Counted from the stretch's first letter, positions 22,801 to 31,011 are shown. The stretch: DNA of 64,000 bases from Oleisolibacter albus (GCF_003336875.1 NZ_QGNJ01000008.1:124001-188000); one strand, 5' to 3'. The notes: generated by a model from the letters alone, not told the origin. Translations and numbers: made by a program.

Positions 22801-23358
22801 ATGCGCGGCGAGCGCGAGGATCTGGTCAGCGCCATCTCCCGCCTGCGCCAGGGCATCGCCAGCCTGAACCGCGAAGCGCGGGAACGGCTGCTGGCCGCCT
22901 TCAGCAAGGTCGACGCCCATTTCCAGGAGATGTTCACCAGCCTGTTCGGCGGCGGCCGGGCGCATCTGAAGCTGACCGAGGCCGAGGACCCGCTGGAGGC
23001 CGGGTTGGAGATCTATGCCAGCCCGCCGGGCAAGAAGCTGCAGGTGCTGTCGCTGCTGTCGGGCGGCGAACAGGCGCTGACGGCCCTGTCGCTGCTGTTC
23101 GCCGTGTTCCTGTGCAATCCCGCGCCGATCTGCGTGCTGGACGAGGTGGATGCGCCGCTGGACGAGGCCAATGTCGGCCGCTTCTGCGATCTGGTCGAAC
23201 AGATGGCCCGCGGTGGACAGACGCGTTTCCTCATCGTCACCCACCATCGCCTGACCATGGCGCGCATGGACCGGCTGTTCGGCGTCACCATGATGGAGCG
23301 GGGCGTCAGCCAGCTGGTCTCGGTCGATCTGGCCGCCGCGGAAAGCATGGCGGCATGA
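19837..23358 (+). CDS. smc: Chromosome segregation protein SMC
   Basis: The 1173-residue condensin ATPase starts at GTG. The Walker A loop is GPNGCGKS (31-38), in VVGPNGCGKSNLLEALRW. Two long Ala/Glu/Arg coiled coils (about 165-505 and 655-1005) flank the hinge (about 510-650, VNKADLFPPLIDAVTVTPGY). The C-terminal head holds the signature LLSGGEQALTALSLLFA and Walker B VLDEVDAPLDEANVGRF. It compacts and segregates the chromosome with ScpA/ScpB, which are not in this window. Length and domain order are typical. Confidence 0.97.
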   Translation: MQFTRLRLSGFKSFVDPTELLIEPGMTGVVGPNGCGKSNLLEALRWVMGETSAKKMRGADMDDVIFGGTATRPARNLCEVALVLDNASRTAPAQFNDLDELEITRKLTRGEGSDYRVNGKLVRARDVQILFADNASGANSPALVSQGRVGALINARPGDRRQLLEEAAGISGLHARKHEAELRLRAAETNLTRLDDVLTTMDQQLQGLRKQARQASRYRNLQEHIRRAEAILLHLKWTEVEAQVQRARAGFATAEEAVRGLMLAVTQATARRLEEAEGLPARRQAEAASAAALQRLLLAREQLDTEERRAREAFAAVQRRLAQLDGDLSRETSLAQDARQALERLAEERLSLLEAQEQEAIEQEEAQAALLEARDAVDAADRDLARSLEAAAADEAQRSALERQLRDLETRVTATRRRLEEQRVQQAALQAETGGRADLEEAEAAIAEAEERLDLARAEAEAAERAKAEAEHAAEQRRAEGQVAQARARDALAQADQHRGRLRAERDGLQALLKVNKADLFPPLIDAVTVTPGYEQALAAALGDDLTAPLDEAAPVHWRALPALPDPAPLPAGSDPLARQVRAPAALARCLSHVALVPDAATAARLAPDLRPGQVLVTRDGGAWRWDGLTTAPGAPTAAAIRLTQRNRLAELELELAAAEDRVTEARETVEQVRAGAEAAAAAARVGLDQAAARDRTARDAVRTAFSASSQARDAHARLAQAAAAAASRLQALAEAVAQSEADRLAAEEHWTEAREALAGLPDPAEGRNRIAELRARVAEQRTRLAGCQNAADRLVRDAESRRRRLAAIAQEHASWTGRMAGTDGRLAELEERAAEARAELDLLAERPAEIELQREDLAGRIAEAERVRKRAADALAELETRMAEIERQLKNAENGLADAREARARAEAAVAAAQQAQQTVRERIAERIDCDPDTVLSVAGIDPAEDLPDPAAVESRLDRLLAERENMGPVNLRAEQEVRELEEQIGVMRGEREDLVSAISRLRQGIASLNREARERLLAAFSKVDAHFQEMFTSLFGGGRAHLKLTEAEDPLEAGLEIYASPPGKKLQVLSLLSGGEQALTALSLLFAVFLCNPAPICVLDEVDAPLDEANVGRFCDLVEQMARGGQTRFLIVTHHRLTMARMDRLFGVTMMERGVSQLVSVDLAAAESMAA

Positions 23359-23523
23359 TCCTGCCGACGGCACGCTTTGGCGCGGAAATTGTTGGATGAT
23401 CGGTGATTTGGATCACTGCAACGTCACAAGGCTGCCCCAATATGATGCAATGGGCTTGTTGGGGGGCTGCTGGGGTGCCGTGGCACGGGTAACCGGGCCC
23501 GACAGGTTTGAGGAGCGAGCAAA

Positions 23524-24033
23524 ATGACGTCTCGTCGCGCCCTGAAAGTACTGGCCGCCGCGGCCATGCTGGGCGGTCTTGCGGCCTGCGCCAATCCGCA
23601 GGCGGATCAGGCCCTGTATGCGCAGCAGGCCTTCATCGGCATGCCGAAGCAGACGCTGCTGTCCTGCGCCGGTGTGCCGGCACGGTCGGCCACCATCGAC
23701 AATGTCGACTATTTCACTTATGTCAGCCAGCGCATCACCACGGACCGCTATCCGTCGCCGCGCTTTGGTGCCGGCTACTACCATCCCTGGTACGGGCCGG
23801 GCTGGGGTCCCTGGGGCGGCTATGGCGCCTGGGGCTGGCCGGACGAGGTCGAGATCGAAAGCCGCGACTGCCAGGCCACCTTCACCCTGCGCAACGGCAC
23901 GGTGACGCAACTGGTCTATGGCGGCGCCACCGACAGCCAGTCCCGCCGGCTGGGCCAGTGCTACCAGATCGTCGAGAACTGTCTGGCCCTGATCCCGCAG
24001 CAGCAGGTGCAGCCGGCCAGCACCTCCCGTTGA
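23524..24033 (+). CDS. Predicted lipoprotein with Gly/Trp/Tyr-rich loop, unknown function
   Basis: The 169-residue protein has a lipobox LAAC at residues 19-22 after a charged hydrophobic leader, so it should be lipidated at Cys22. QQAFIGMPKQTLLSCAGVP is reminiscent of the BamE/SmpA or small outer-membrane assembly fold. A Gly/Trp/Tyr/Pro-rich stretch (residues ~80-105, YYHPWYGPGWGPWGGYG) is unusual. Four further cysteines suggest disulfides. GAGGAG lies about 9 bases before the ATG. A good hairpin terminator follows. Confidence 0.75.
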   Translation: MTSRRALKVLAAAAMLGGLAACANPQADQALYAQQAFIGMPKQTLLSCAGVPARSATIDNVDYFTYVSQRITTDRYPSPRFGAGYYHPWYGPGWGPWGGYGAWGWPDEVEIESRDCQATFTLRNGTVTQLVYGGATDSQSRRLGQCYQIVENCLALIPQQQVQPASTSR

Positions 24034-24063
24034 TCGGCTTCCGTCTTTTCATCCCGATCCCGA

Positions 24064-24090
24064 GGCCCGCACCGCTGGTGCGGGCCTTCT
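24064..24090 (+). terminator. Intrinsic terminator after lipoprotein gene
   Basis: A 10-base-pair perfect stem (GGCCCGCACC with GGTGCGGGCC), GCT loop, then TTCT. It begins about 30 bases after the stop. Confidence 0.75.
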
Positions 24091-24284
24091 GCGTTGTTGA
24101 GGGGCTCGGCCGGAAGTCATAGCGGGATGATCGATCTGCCGGCGATATGTCATAGGCTGTATTGTTCGGTCACAAATCCTCTTGCGCGTGCGCCGCAACA
24201 TCCCGTTCCCTGTATGCAACAGGGCACCTGCCCCGCGATCCGCGGGCCGGATGCCCCACACCCGGACAGGTGGGGGACACTGGC

Positions 24285-24719
24285 ATGCACGTCTCGGCGA
24301 TCCTGAAGACCAAGGGCGCGACCATCATCACGGCGCGGCCCGAGGATATGGTGGGCACCACGGCCCAGCTTCTCAGCATCAACCGCATCGGCGCCGTGCT
24401 GGTGGTCGATGCCGCCGGCGGCATTGCCGGTATCCTGTCGGAACGCGACATCGTGCGGGCGCTGGCCAGCTATGGCGCCCCGGTGCTGCAGATGCCGGTG
24501 TCCGACCTGATGACGCGCCGGGTCATGACCTGCAGCCCCGACGACACCGTGGCCAGCATCATGGCGCGCATGACGGACGGCCGCTTCCGCCATATGCCGG
24601 TGCTCGACCGCGGCCGGCTGGTCGGCGTCATCAGCATCGGCGACGTGGTGAAGTTCCGCCTCGACGAATACACGCACGAGGTGGAGAGCCTGCGCAGCTA
24701 CGTCGCCGGCAGTCTCTGA
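24285..24719 (+). CDS. CBS-domain protein
   Basis: This 144-residue cytoplasmic protein consists of two CBS motifs (about 8-60 and 75-125): ILKTKGATIITARPEDMVG, GAVLVVDAAGGIAGILSERDI and RFRHMPVLDRGRLVGVISIGD. Such stand-alone pairs bind adenosine nucleotides or SAM and act as energy sensors. The true start is ATG 24285; upstream open frame is non-coding. It lies 19 bases before a UspA-type gene, so both are probably one stress-related transcript. Confidence 0.88.
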   Translation: MHVSAILKTKGATIITARPEDMVGTTAQLLSINRIGAVLVVDAAGGIAGILSERDIVRALASYGAPVLQMPVSDLMTRRVMTCSPDDTVASIMARMTDGRFRHMPVLDRGRLVGVISIGDVVKFRLDEYTHEVESLRSYVAGSL

Positions 24720-24738
24720 CCCCGCGGAGGGCATCGGC

Positions 24739-25296
24739 ATGTTCCTGACCGTCCGACAGGCGCCGGCACCGCCGGCGCCAGCGCCCCCTCTCGCCCTTGC
24801 CGCCCCCTGGCCGCCAGCACCGGCCACGGCACCGGAACGGTTCAAGTTCCTGGTCTGTGTCGATGGCAGCCCGCAATCCCGTGCCGCCTTGCGCTTCGCA
24901 GCCCTGCGCGCCCGCAATGTCGGCGGGTTGCTGGCCCTGCTGCATGTCATTGAACCGGCCGAGTATCTGGGCTGGATGAGCATCGCCGACGCCATGGAGC
25001 AGGAGAGCCGCGCCGAGGCGGAGCTGCTGCTGCATGGTCTGGCCGGCGAGGTGCAGCGGCTGACCGGCCTGATCCCGGAACTGCATATCCGCCAGGGCCA
25101 GATCGGCGAGGAAATCCTGGCCGCTATCGCCGAGGATGGCGACATTCACGCCCTGGTGGTCGGCGCCGCCCCGCCGGCGGTGCGCAAGGGCCGCCTGATC
25201 TCGTGGCTGGCGGGTGAACTCGCCGGGACCTTGGACATTCCGCTGCTGGTGGTTCCGGGCAACCTGACAACCGAACGCATTGACCGTCTGGCCTGA
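24739..25296 (+). CDS. Universal stress protein (UspA family)
   Basis: The 185-residue protein has a 30-residue Pro/Ala-rich N-terminal extension before the Usp domain, which begins FKFLVCVDGSPQSRAALRF and ends IPLLVVPG. The usual ATP-binding G-x2-G-x9-G(S/T) loop is not intact (VVGAAPPAVRKGR), so it may be a non-ATP-binding type. GGAGGG lies before the ATG. It follows the CBS gene closely; the pair may sense energy or envelope stress. Confidence 0.85.
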   Translation: MFLTVRQAPAPPAPAPPLALAAPWPPAPATAPERFKFLVCVDGSPQSRAALRFAALRARNVGGLLALLHVIEPAEYLGWMSIADAMEQESRAEAELLLHGLAGEVQRLTGLIPELHIRQGQIGEEILAAIAEDGDIHALVVGAAPPAVRKGRLISWLAGELAGTLDIPLLVVPGNLTTERIDRLA

Positions 25297-25336
25297 GCGA
25301 CGGCACCATGCCGGGACCTTTGGGCCTGGGGAACCG

Positions 25337-26158
25337 TTGTCCCTGGAGGCCGGCCGTCCGGAGTTCCTGCGTATCTTGCCCGATAATCCCCTTCTGGCCG
25401 GCACCTTGGCCAGCCTGATCGCCGGCGCCGCCACCGGTCTGGGCGCCGCCCCCATGCTGCTGATCCGCCGCCTGACCGACCGCTGGCAGGACACGCTGCT
25501 GGGTTTCGCCGCCGGCGTCATGCTGGCCGCCAGTTTCTTCAGCCTGATCATCCCGGCGCTGGACATCGTCGAACACAGCGGCCACAGCCGCTCCAGCGCG
25601 GCACTGACCGTGCTGACGGCGGTGCTGCTGGGGGCCGCAGTGCTCTGGCTGATCAACCGGACGGTCCCGCACGAGCATTTCATCCCCCAGGCGCACAGCC
25701 CCCTCCATGCGGCTAAGCTGCGGCGGATCTGGCTGTTCGTGCTGGCCATCACCCTGCACAATGTGCCGGAGGGGCTGGCCGTCGGCGTCGGCTTTGGTGG
25801 TGGTGATCTGGCCCAGGGCCGGACCATCGCCCTGGCCATCGGCCTGCAGAACATGCCGGAAGGGCTGGCCGTGGCCGCCAGCCTGATCGGGCTGAACTAT
25901 CGGCGGAGCGTGGCCGTGGGTGTGGCCCTGCTGACCGGACTGGTGGAACCGCTGGGCGGGCTGCTGGGGGCCGCCGCCACCAGCCTGTCGCAACCGCTGC
26001 TGCCCTGGGGTCTGGGCTTCGCCGCCGGCGCCATGCTGTTCGTCATCAGCAACGAGATCATCCCGGAAACCCACCGACAGGGGCATGAGACTATGGCCAC
26101 CGGCGGGGTCATGGTCGGGCTGGCCGTGATGATGTATCTGGACGTGACCCTGGGCTGA
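25337..26158 (+). CDS. ZIP-family metal cation transporter
   Basis: The family mediates zinc or related divalent-metal uptake. The ~273-residue product has eight predicted membrane segments. Hallmark TM4 and TM5 metal-site motifs are LHNVPEGLAVGVGF and QNMPEGLAVAASLIGL. The start is uncertain: TTG 25337 is chosen, but in-frame TTG 25280 (overlapping the UspA end) and TTG 25376 are possible. A short His-containing loop between TM3 and TM4 (EHFIPQAHSPLHAAK) may bind metal. Confidence 0.88.
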   Translation: MSLEAGRPEFLRILPDNPLLAGTLASLIAGAATGLGAAPMLLIRRLTDRWQDTLLGFAAGVMLAASFFSLIIPALDIVEHSGHSRSSAALTVLTAVLLGAAVLWLINRTVPHEHFIPQAHSPLHAAKLRRIWLFVLAITLHNVPEGLAVGVGFGGGDLAQGRTIALAIGLQNMPEGLAVAASLIGLNYRRSVAVGVALLTGLVEPLGGLLGAAATSLSQPLLPWGLGFAAGAMLFVISNEIIPETHRQGHETMATGGVMVGLAVMMYLDVTLG

Positions 26159-26262
26159 GGGCGGATTTGCAGCGGCCGCCGGGTGTGAAATCGCGCATAG
26201 TCACGGGCGCCGGCTGTTTGTTAGGGTCCGGACCTCTGTGCAATTCCCGAGGAAGCGAACCG

Positions 26263-26955
26263 ATGGCCATCGATCTCTATGTCTGGCCCACGCCGAACGG
26301 CTACAAGGTTTCCATCGCCCTGGAGGAGATGGGGCTGCCCTACACGGTGCATGCCGTCAATATCGGCGCCGGTGACCAGTTCAAGCCGGACTTCCTGAAG
26401 ATCAGCCCAAACAACCGCATGCCCGCCATCGTCGATTCCGACGGGCCCGGCGGCAAGCCGCTGAGCCTGTTCGAATCCGGCGCCATCCTGATCTATCTGG
26501 CGGAGAAGACCGGCAAGTTCCGTCCGCAGGACCCGGCCACCTGGTACACGCACCTGCAGTGGCTGATGTGGCAGATGGGCGGCGTCGGCCCCATGTTCGG
26601 CCAGGCCGGCCATTTCATGTTCTATGCGCCGGAGAAGATCCAGTACGGCATCGATCGCTACGGTGCCGAGGCCAAGCGGCTGATGAAGGTCGCCAATGAG
26701 CGGCTGGCCGCATCGGCCTATCTGGGCGGCGACGAATACGGCATCGCCGACATGGCCACGTTCCCCTGGCTGCGCCTGCATGAGCGCTATGGCATCGAAA
26801 CCGCCGAGTTCCCGCATGTGAAGCGCTGGATCGACGCCATCGCCGCCCGCCCCGCCGTGCAGCGCGGGCTGGAGCTGCTGAAGGAGAATGTGCGCCCCGC
26901 CGGCCAGTCCCTGACCGACGCCGAGCGGGAAAACATGTTCGGCAAGAAGCGCTGA
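26263..26955 (+). CDS. Glutathione S-transferase family protein (YfcG/YghU-like)
   Basis: The 230-residue protein has an N-terminal thioredoxin-fold domain (LYVWPTPNGYKVSIALEEMG) with a TPNG motif typical of the Nu-class GST/disulfide-bond oxidoreductases. NRMPAIVDSDGP and ESGAILIYLAEKTGKF complete the glutathione site. The helical C-terminal domain runs from about residue 95. ATG 26263 is supported by GAGGA about 10 bases upstream. Its likely role is glutathione-dependent reduction of disulfides or peroxides. Confidence 0.9.
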   Translation: MAIDLYVWPTPNGYKVSIALEEMGLPYTVHAVNIGAGDQFKPDFLKISPNNRMPAIVDSDGPGGKPLSLFESGAILIYLAEKTGKFRPQDPATWYTHLQWLMWQMGGVGPMFGQAGHFMFYAPEKIQYGIDRYGAEAKRLMKVANERLAASAYLGGDEYGIADMATFPWLRLHERYGIETAEFPHVKRWIDAIAARPAVQRGLELLKENVRPAGQSLTDAERENMFGKKR

Positions 26956-26965
26956 CGGCGAACAC

Positions 26966-26990
26966 GGCCCCGGGTCCGTCACCCGGGGCC
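26966..26990 (+). terminator. Terminator-like hairpin after the GST gene
   Basis: A perfect 10-base-pair stem (GGCCCCGGGT with ACCCGGGGCC) and CCGTC loop follow 10 bases after the stop. It has no T-run, so termination is weaker evidence than for the others. Confidence 0.45.
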
Positions 26991-27046
26991 GGACCGCACC
27001 CAGATCCGCGCCATGCTGCGCGCCCGGCCACGGCCGCCGGCTGCTA

Positions 27047-27583
27047 TTACTCTGCGTAGTAGATATGGCGACCGATGGACGCCACCGGACGGAAGGCGGT
27101 CTTCCAGGTGGGATGCACGTCATCGCGGTGGAAATAGAGGGCGCCCCGGGTCGGATCGCGCTCCGGCGCGCGGGCCATCTCCTCGGCGATGCGCAGCGCC
27201 TCCTGCCAGGAGCGGGCGTCCTGCGCCGCATCGCTGCGGCCATCGCACCACCAGGAGAACTGACAGGGGCCCTTTGATCCGCCCTGGCGGACGACACCGC
27301 AGATGCTGTCGGGAAAGTCCGGATGCCGGGTCCGGTTCAGCACCACCGCGGCCACGGCCCGCTTGGCGGTTTCCGGCTCGCCGCGCGCCTCGAAATAGAC
27401 CGCCTGGGCCAGACAGTGCTTCTGTTCCGGCGCCAGCGCCAGGGCCGGCAGCGCTTCTGCCGCGGGAACACCCGCGATCTCCTCCACCACACGGTCCGGC
27501 GTTCCGCCCAGCCGCGATACGCCCCAATCCGCCACGACCAGAGTAAGCGCCACCGCCGTCATCTTCCCGATATCGCTCCGCAT
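27047..27583 (-). CDS. SleB-family cell wall hydrolase
   Basis: The 178-residue protein has an N-terminal hydrophobic leader (MTAVALTLVVADWGVS) and a Hydrolase_2/SleB domain: LAQAVYFEARGEPETAKRAV includes the catalytic glutamate in YFEARGE, and VVLNRT, CQFSWWCDG and GALYFHRDDVHP follow. It likely trims peptidoglycan in the periplasm. The start is ATG 27583 with GAGGGA just upstream. It shares direction with the upstream thioesterase gene, 127 bases away. Confidence 0.9.
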   Translation of the reverse strand: MRSDIGKMTAVALTLVVADWGVSRLGGTPDRVVEEIAGVPAAEALPALALAPEQKHCLAQAVYFEARGEPETAKRAVAAVVLNRTRHPDFPDSICGVVRQGGSKGPCQFSWWCDGRSDAAQDARSWQEALRIAEEMARAPERDPTRGALYFHRDDVHPTWKTAFRPVASIGRHIYYAE

Positions 27584-27710
27584 GGGTCCCTCGCCCCGTT
27601 GTTGCCGACGGGCCGACAACGGGACGATGCGGACAGAGGTTCGGTGGTACGGCTCTTACCCCGCTTCCTGCGGCTCCCTGCCCCTTCCGAGGAGAGGAGA
27701 GCCGGGGGTT

Positions 27711-28250
27711 TCATGCCGCGCGGGCGGACTCTGCCATGGCCTGCTCCGCCGTCTGCCAGGCGAAGACCTCGGGCGGCATGGGCGGGCTGTCATAGTGGCG
27801 GCCCATGGCCTCCAGCACATCGCTGGTGGGAACCGTGCGCGATCCGGCCTTGAACAGGCCCTTGACCCAGACCACGGCGGCCAGCTCCCCGTCCATGGTC
27901 TCGAACACATGTTCCATATAGACCCATTTGGCGTCCCAGCAGAGCAATCGCGTCTTCAGGCGATAGCGCTGGAACGGCAGCAGCGAGCGGCGGAAGCGCA
28001 CGGTTGCACCGCCCAGGATCGGCGCCCAGCGCTGGCGCACCAGCGTGCGTACCATGCCGGTGCGCAGCATCATGTCGATGCGCCCCAGATCGGCAATGGT
28101 CAGATAGCGGCCATTGTTGATGTGCAGATTGACGTCCAGGTCATTGGGCAGGACCCGGAAGGTCAGCTCCGACACATCCAGCGGCTCCAGCCGCCGCCGG
28201 GACAGCAGCGCCGTGGCAATGACCCACAGCATGCGGAAAAACAGATTCAT
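27711..28250 (-). CDS. Acyl-CoA thioesterase-like hotdog protein (THEM6/4HBT_2)
   Basis: The 179-residue protein shows FRVLPNDLDVNLHINNGRYLT, where D-x-x-x-H-x-N marks the hotdog thioesterase active-site helix, and then WVYMEHVFETMDG. A hydrophobic N-terminus (MNLFFRMLWVIATALLS) suggests membrane attachment. It could hydrolyse acyl-CoA produced by the neighbouring beta-oxidation enzymes. The acyl-CoA dehydrogenase lies upstream in the same direction but is separated by a terminator. Confidence 0.85.
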   Translation of the reverse strand: MNLFFRMLWVIATALLSRRRLEPLDVSELTFRVLPNDLDVNLHINNGRYLTIADLGRIDMMLRTGMVRTLVRQRWAPILGGATVRFRRSLLPFQRYRLKTRLLCWDAKWVYMEHVFETMDGELAAVVWVKGLFKAGSRTVPTSDVLEAMGRHYDSPPMPPEVFAWQTAEQAMAESARAA

Positions 28251-28479
28251 GGCCCTGGATGTTCATGGTTGTGCAGGGAAAGCCGGATGCCCTCGGCGGG
28301 CTGTCCCCGCTTCATCCCCCACGAAGATGAAGGAGCCAGGGATCAGCAGGCCCGATCGGCGTACACACGACCCCGGGGCCGCCTGCGCAGGCACGGCGCG
28401 AAGACAGGAAAACGGGAGGCCCCGGAAATGACAGGGCGAGCCGATCAACCGGCCCGTCCCCACGGGCCAGCCGGCGGGC

Positions 28480-28509
28480 AAAGGCCCCGGCGGCGTCAGC
28501 GCCGGGGCC
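28480..28509 (-). terminator. Intrinsic terminator after acyl-CoA dehydrogenase
   Basis: Read on the minus strand, a perfect 10-base-pair stem (GGCCCCGGCG/CGCCGGGGCC) with a 7-base loop is followed by TTT. It starts 11 bases after the stop codon at 28521. Confidence 0.7.
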
Positions 28510-28520
28510 CTTCCTCAGTG

Positions 28521-30314
28521 TCAGAACTGCTCGACGGCCAAGTCCATCATGCTCTTGCCGCCGGCCATCAGGCTGCGGAAGCGGAATTCCACCTCCGGCA
28601 GCATCTTCTCGACGAAGAAGCGGGCGGTCTTGATCTTGGCGTCGTAGAAGTCGGCCTTGCCGTCGCTGCCATCCGCCAGCTTGGCCTGCGCGACCTTCAC
28701 CATCTTCAGCCACATCCAGCCCAGGCTGACCAGACCGAACATGCGGAGATAATCGGTGCTGGCGGCACCGGCCTCATCCGGCCGGGCCATGCCCTTCTGG
28801 GCCACGATGGCGGTGGCCTGCTGCAGCTTGCCGAAGGCCTTGGCCAGCGGCACCACGAATTCCAGCAGCGCCGGGTTCTCCTGGCTCTGCTCCAGCTCGG
28901 CCTGCATCGGGTGGAAGAAGCGGCGCAGCAGGCGGCCCATGTTCTGCGGCATCTTGCGGCCCACCAGATCCAGCGCCTGGATGCCGTTGGCGCCTTCATA
29001 GATCATGGCGATGCGGGCATCGCGCACGAACTGCTCCATGCCCCATTCCCGGATATAGCCGTGGCCGCCATACATCTGCTGGCTGTTGGTGGCGACCTCG
29101 TAGCCCATGTCGGTGAAGTAGGCCTTCACCACCGGCGTCAGCAGGGCGACGAAATCCTCCGCCTCCTGCCGCACCTTCGGGTCCGGGTGCTTCTCATAGG
29201 TGTCGATCATCATGCCGACCCAATAGCCCAGCGCGCGGGCGCCCTCAATGAAGGCCTTGCCCTGCAGCAGGTTCTTGCGCACGTCGGGATGCACGATGAT
29301 GGGATCGGCGGCCTTGTCCAGCGCCTTGGCCCCGGACAGCGACCGGCCCTGGATGCGGTCCTTGGCATAGACGACGGCGTTCTGATAGGCGACGGCGCCC
29401 ACGCCCAGGCCCTGCATGCCGACGCCCAGACGGGCCGCGTTCATCATGGTGAACATGGCGCGCATGCCCTTGTGGGCCTCGCCCACCAGCCAGCCGGTGG
29501 CGTCGTCGAAGTTCATGACGCAGGTGGCGTTGCCGTTGATGCCCATCTTGTGCTCGATGGAGCCGCACATCACGCCGTTGCGCACGCCGGGCTCGTTGTC
29601 ATCGTTGGGCAGGAACTTCGGCACCAGGAACAGGCTGATGCCCTTGATGCCCGGCGGGGCGTCGGGCAGCTTGGCCAGCACCAGATGGACGATGTTCTTC
29701 GTCAGGTCGTGCTCACCGGCGGAGATGAAGATCTTGGTGCCGGTGATCTTGTAGCTGCCATCCTCATTGGGGACGGCCTTGGTCTTCAGCAGGCCCAGAT
29801 CGGTGCCGCAGTGCGGCTCGGTCAGGCACATGGTGCCGGACCACTCGCCGGCCACCATCTTCGGCAGGTAGCGCTGCTTCAGCTCGTCATTGGCATGGGC
29901 CTTGATGGCGCTCATGGCGCCGTGGGTCAGGCCCGGATACATGGCGAAGGCCATGTTGGCGGAGCACATCAGCTCCTCCAGCACGAAGCCGATCGTGTGC
30001 GGCAGCCCCTGCCCGCCGAATTCGGGATCGAAGGCCATGCCCTGCCAGCCGCCCTCGACATACTTGTCATAGGCTTCCTTGAAGCCCTTGGGCGTGCGCA
30101 CCACACCGTTCTCGTAGTGGCAGCCTTCCTCGTGGCCGACGCGGTTCAGCGGCTGCAGCTCGTTCTCACAGAGCTTGGCCGCCTCCTCCAGCACGGACTG
30201 GATCAGGTCGGGCGTGGCATCCTCGTACCCCGGCAACTGGGCCAGGGTCTGGGCGTTCAGAACGTCGTTGAGGACGAAATTGATGTCCTCAAGCGGAGCC
30301 TTGTAGACGGGCAT
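28521..30314 (-). CDS. Acyl-CoA dehydrogenase with C-terminal extension (DmdC/FadE-like)
   Basis: This FAD enzyme oxidises acyl-CoA to enoyl-CoA. The 597-residue length and N-terminus (MPVYKAPLEDINFVLNDVL) match the long acyl-CoA dehydrogenase subgroup with an acyl-CoA dehydrogenase C-terminal domain, including DmdC (methylmercaptopropionyl-CoA dehydrogenase). FAD/substrate motifs are MCLTEPHCGTDLGLLKTKA and QMYGGHGYIREWGMEQF. ATG 30314 follows GAGGAAGGA. A TTGACGTAAACGTTA palindrome 143 bases upstream matches one before merR. It probably performs step 1 of beta-oxidation for the thiolase and hydratase upstream; specificity is not predictable. Confidence 0.93.
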   Translation of the reverse strand: MPVYKAPLEDINFVLNDVLNAQTLAQLPGYEDATPDLIQSVLEEAAKLCENELQPLNRVGHEEGCHYENGVVRTPKGFKEAYDKYVEGGWQGMAFDPEFGGQGLPHTIGFVLEELMCSANMAFAMYPGLTHGAMSAIKAHANDELKQRYLPKMVAGEWSGTMCLTEPHCGTDLGLLKTKAVPNEDGSYKITGTKIFISAGEHDLTKNIVHLVLAKLPDAPPGIKGISLFLVPKFLPNDDNEPGVRNGVMCGSIEHKMGINGNATCVMNFDDATGWLVGEAHKGMRAMFTMMNAARLGVGMQGLGVGAVAYQNAVVYAKDRIQGRSLSGAKALDKAADPIIVHPDVRKNLLQGKAFIEGARALGYWVGMMIDTYEKHPDPKVRQEAEDFVALLTPVVKAYFTDMGYEVATNSQQMYGGHGYIREWGMEQFVRDARIAMIYEGANGIQALDLVGRKMPQNMGRLLRRFFHPMQAELEQSQENPALLEFVVPLAKAFGKLQQATAIVAQKGMARPDEAGAASTDYLRMFGLVSLGWMWLKMVKVAQAKLADGSDGKADFYDAKIKTARFFVEKMLPEVEFRFRSLMAGGKSMMDLAVEQF

Positions 30315-30455
30315 GGGAGGGGTCCTTCCTCTCATCGGCGGCCGGCACGGCTCCACCCCGGCAACAGGCGTCATTGCCCGAATTCGGGGAAGAAGGCACC
30401 GGAACGCGCGGGTGGGCGACAGTCTTGCGGGTCTTGATGACCCGATCTAGCTTAC

Positions 30456-30472
30456 CTTGACGTAAACGTTAT
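30456..30472. promoter_or_regulatory. Putative MerR/LiuR-type operator before acyl-CoA dehydrogenase
   Basis: TTGACGTAAACGTTA (30457-30471) is an imperfect inverted repeat with an ACGT-AA-ACGT core. The same core, with one TTGACGT arm, occurs before the merR gene at 35316-35330. This resembles the operator class of MerR-family regulators of fatty-acid or branched-chain catabolism (LiuR). Binding is inferred. Confidence 0.55.
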
Positions 30473-30511
30473 TTCCAGCATCCGACCGACGCCGGGAGCC
30501 GACGGATGATG

Positions 30512-30805
30512 CTACATGCGCCGTTCCCATTGGCGTGGGTCGCGGCTCGTGTGGAAGACGGCAATGATCTCCACCTCCTCCGGAAAAAGGCGGAAAAGTA
30601 AACCGTAGGGAAAGTGGCGGAAGCCGGCTCTGCGTATGTCATTGCGCACGCTTGGGAACTGATGGGGATTCTCGCGGAGCCGGAGGAGGAGACGCTCATA
30701 TTCGTCCAGCAGGCGGCCGGCCAATTCCCGGCGGATCTCCCCATACCAGCGGAGAGCATCGGCGAGTTCAGCCTCGGCTGCCGACGTCAGGCGGACATGG
30801 ATCAC
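30512..30805 (-). CDS. ParE/RelE-family toxin
   Basis: The 97-residue protein matches ParE-like toxins: VRLTSAAEAELADALRWYGE at the start, a central RLRENPHQFPSV and FRHFPYGLLFRLFPEEVEIIAVFHTSRDP, including the conserved Arg/Tyr-rich beta-strands. ParE toxins act on gyrase, RelE-like ones on ribosomal mRNA. Its ATG overlaps the upstream antitoxin stop as ATGA (30802-30805). The pair stands between two fatty-acid catabolism units. Confidence 0.88.
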   Translation of the reverse strand: MIHVRLTSAAEAELADALRWYGEIRRELAGRLLDEYERLLLRLRENPHQFPSVRNDIRRAGFRHFPYGLLFRLFPEEVEIIAVFHTSRDPRQWERRM

Positions 30806-31011
30806 CCAAAGCGCTTCCGAAGGTCAGCCAACGCTTCGAAGGCATCCCGCCCCTCCCCTGGACGCTTGTCGAGCTGGGCGAGCCTGCGGTCGACCTCGAT
30901 GGCCTGCGCCTCCGTCAACGGAAGTCTGTCCCGGTCGATGCTGTCCCACAGTTCCTCGATCAGGATCAGCCGCTCCTGAGTGGAAAGGTGGCTAAAGTCC
31001 AAGGTCGACAT
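30802..31011 (-). CDS. Addiction-module antitoxin (TIGR02574 type)
   Basis: The 69-residue protein has the sequence pattern of putative addiction-module components: LSTQERLILIEELWDSID, followed by a charged C-terminal helix (EVDRRLAQLDKRPGEG) that neutralises the partner. ATG 31011 is used; an earlier in-frame start at 31035 is less likely. It precedes the toxin with a 4-base overlap, the standard antitoxin-first order. Confidence 0.85.
   Translation of the reverse strand: MSTLDFSHLSTQERLILIEELWDSIDRDRLPLTEAQAIEVDRRLAQLDKRPGEGRDAFEALADLRKRFG

Noticed and set aside
27582-30437. 951-codon plus-strand frame across thioesterase and acyl-CoA dehydrogenase
   Set aside because: It is antisense to two clear genes and has low-complexity His/Gln/Ala composition.
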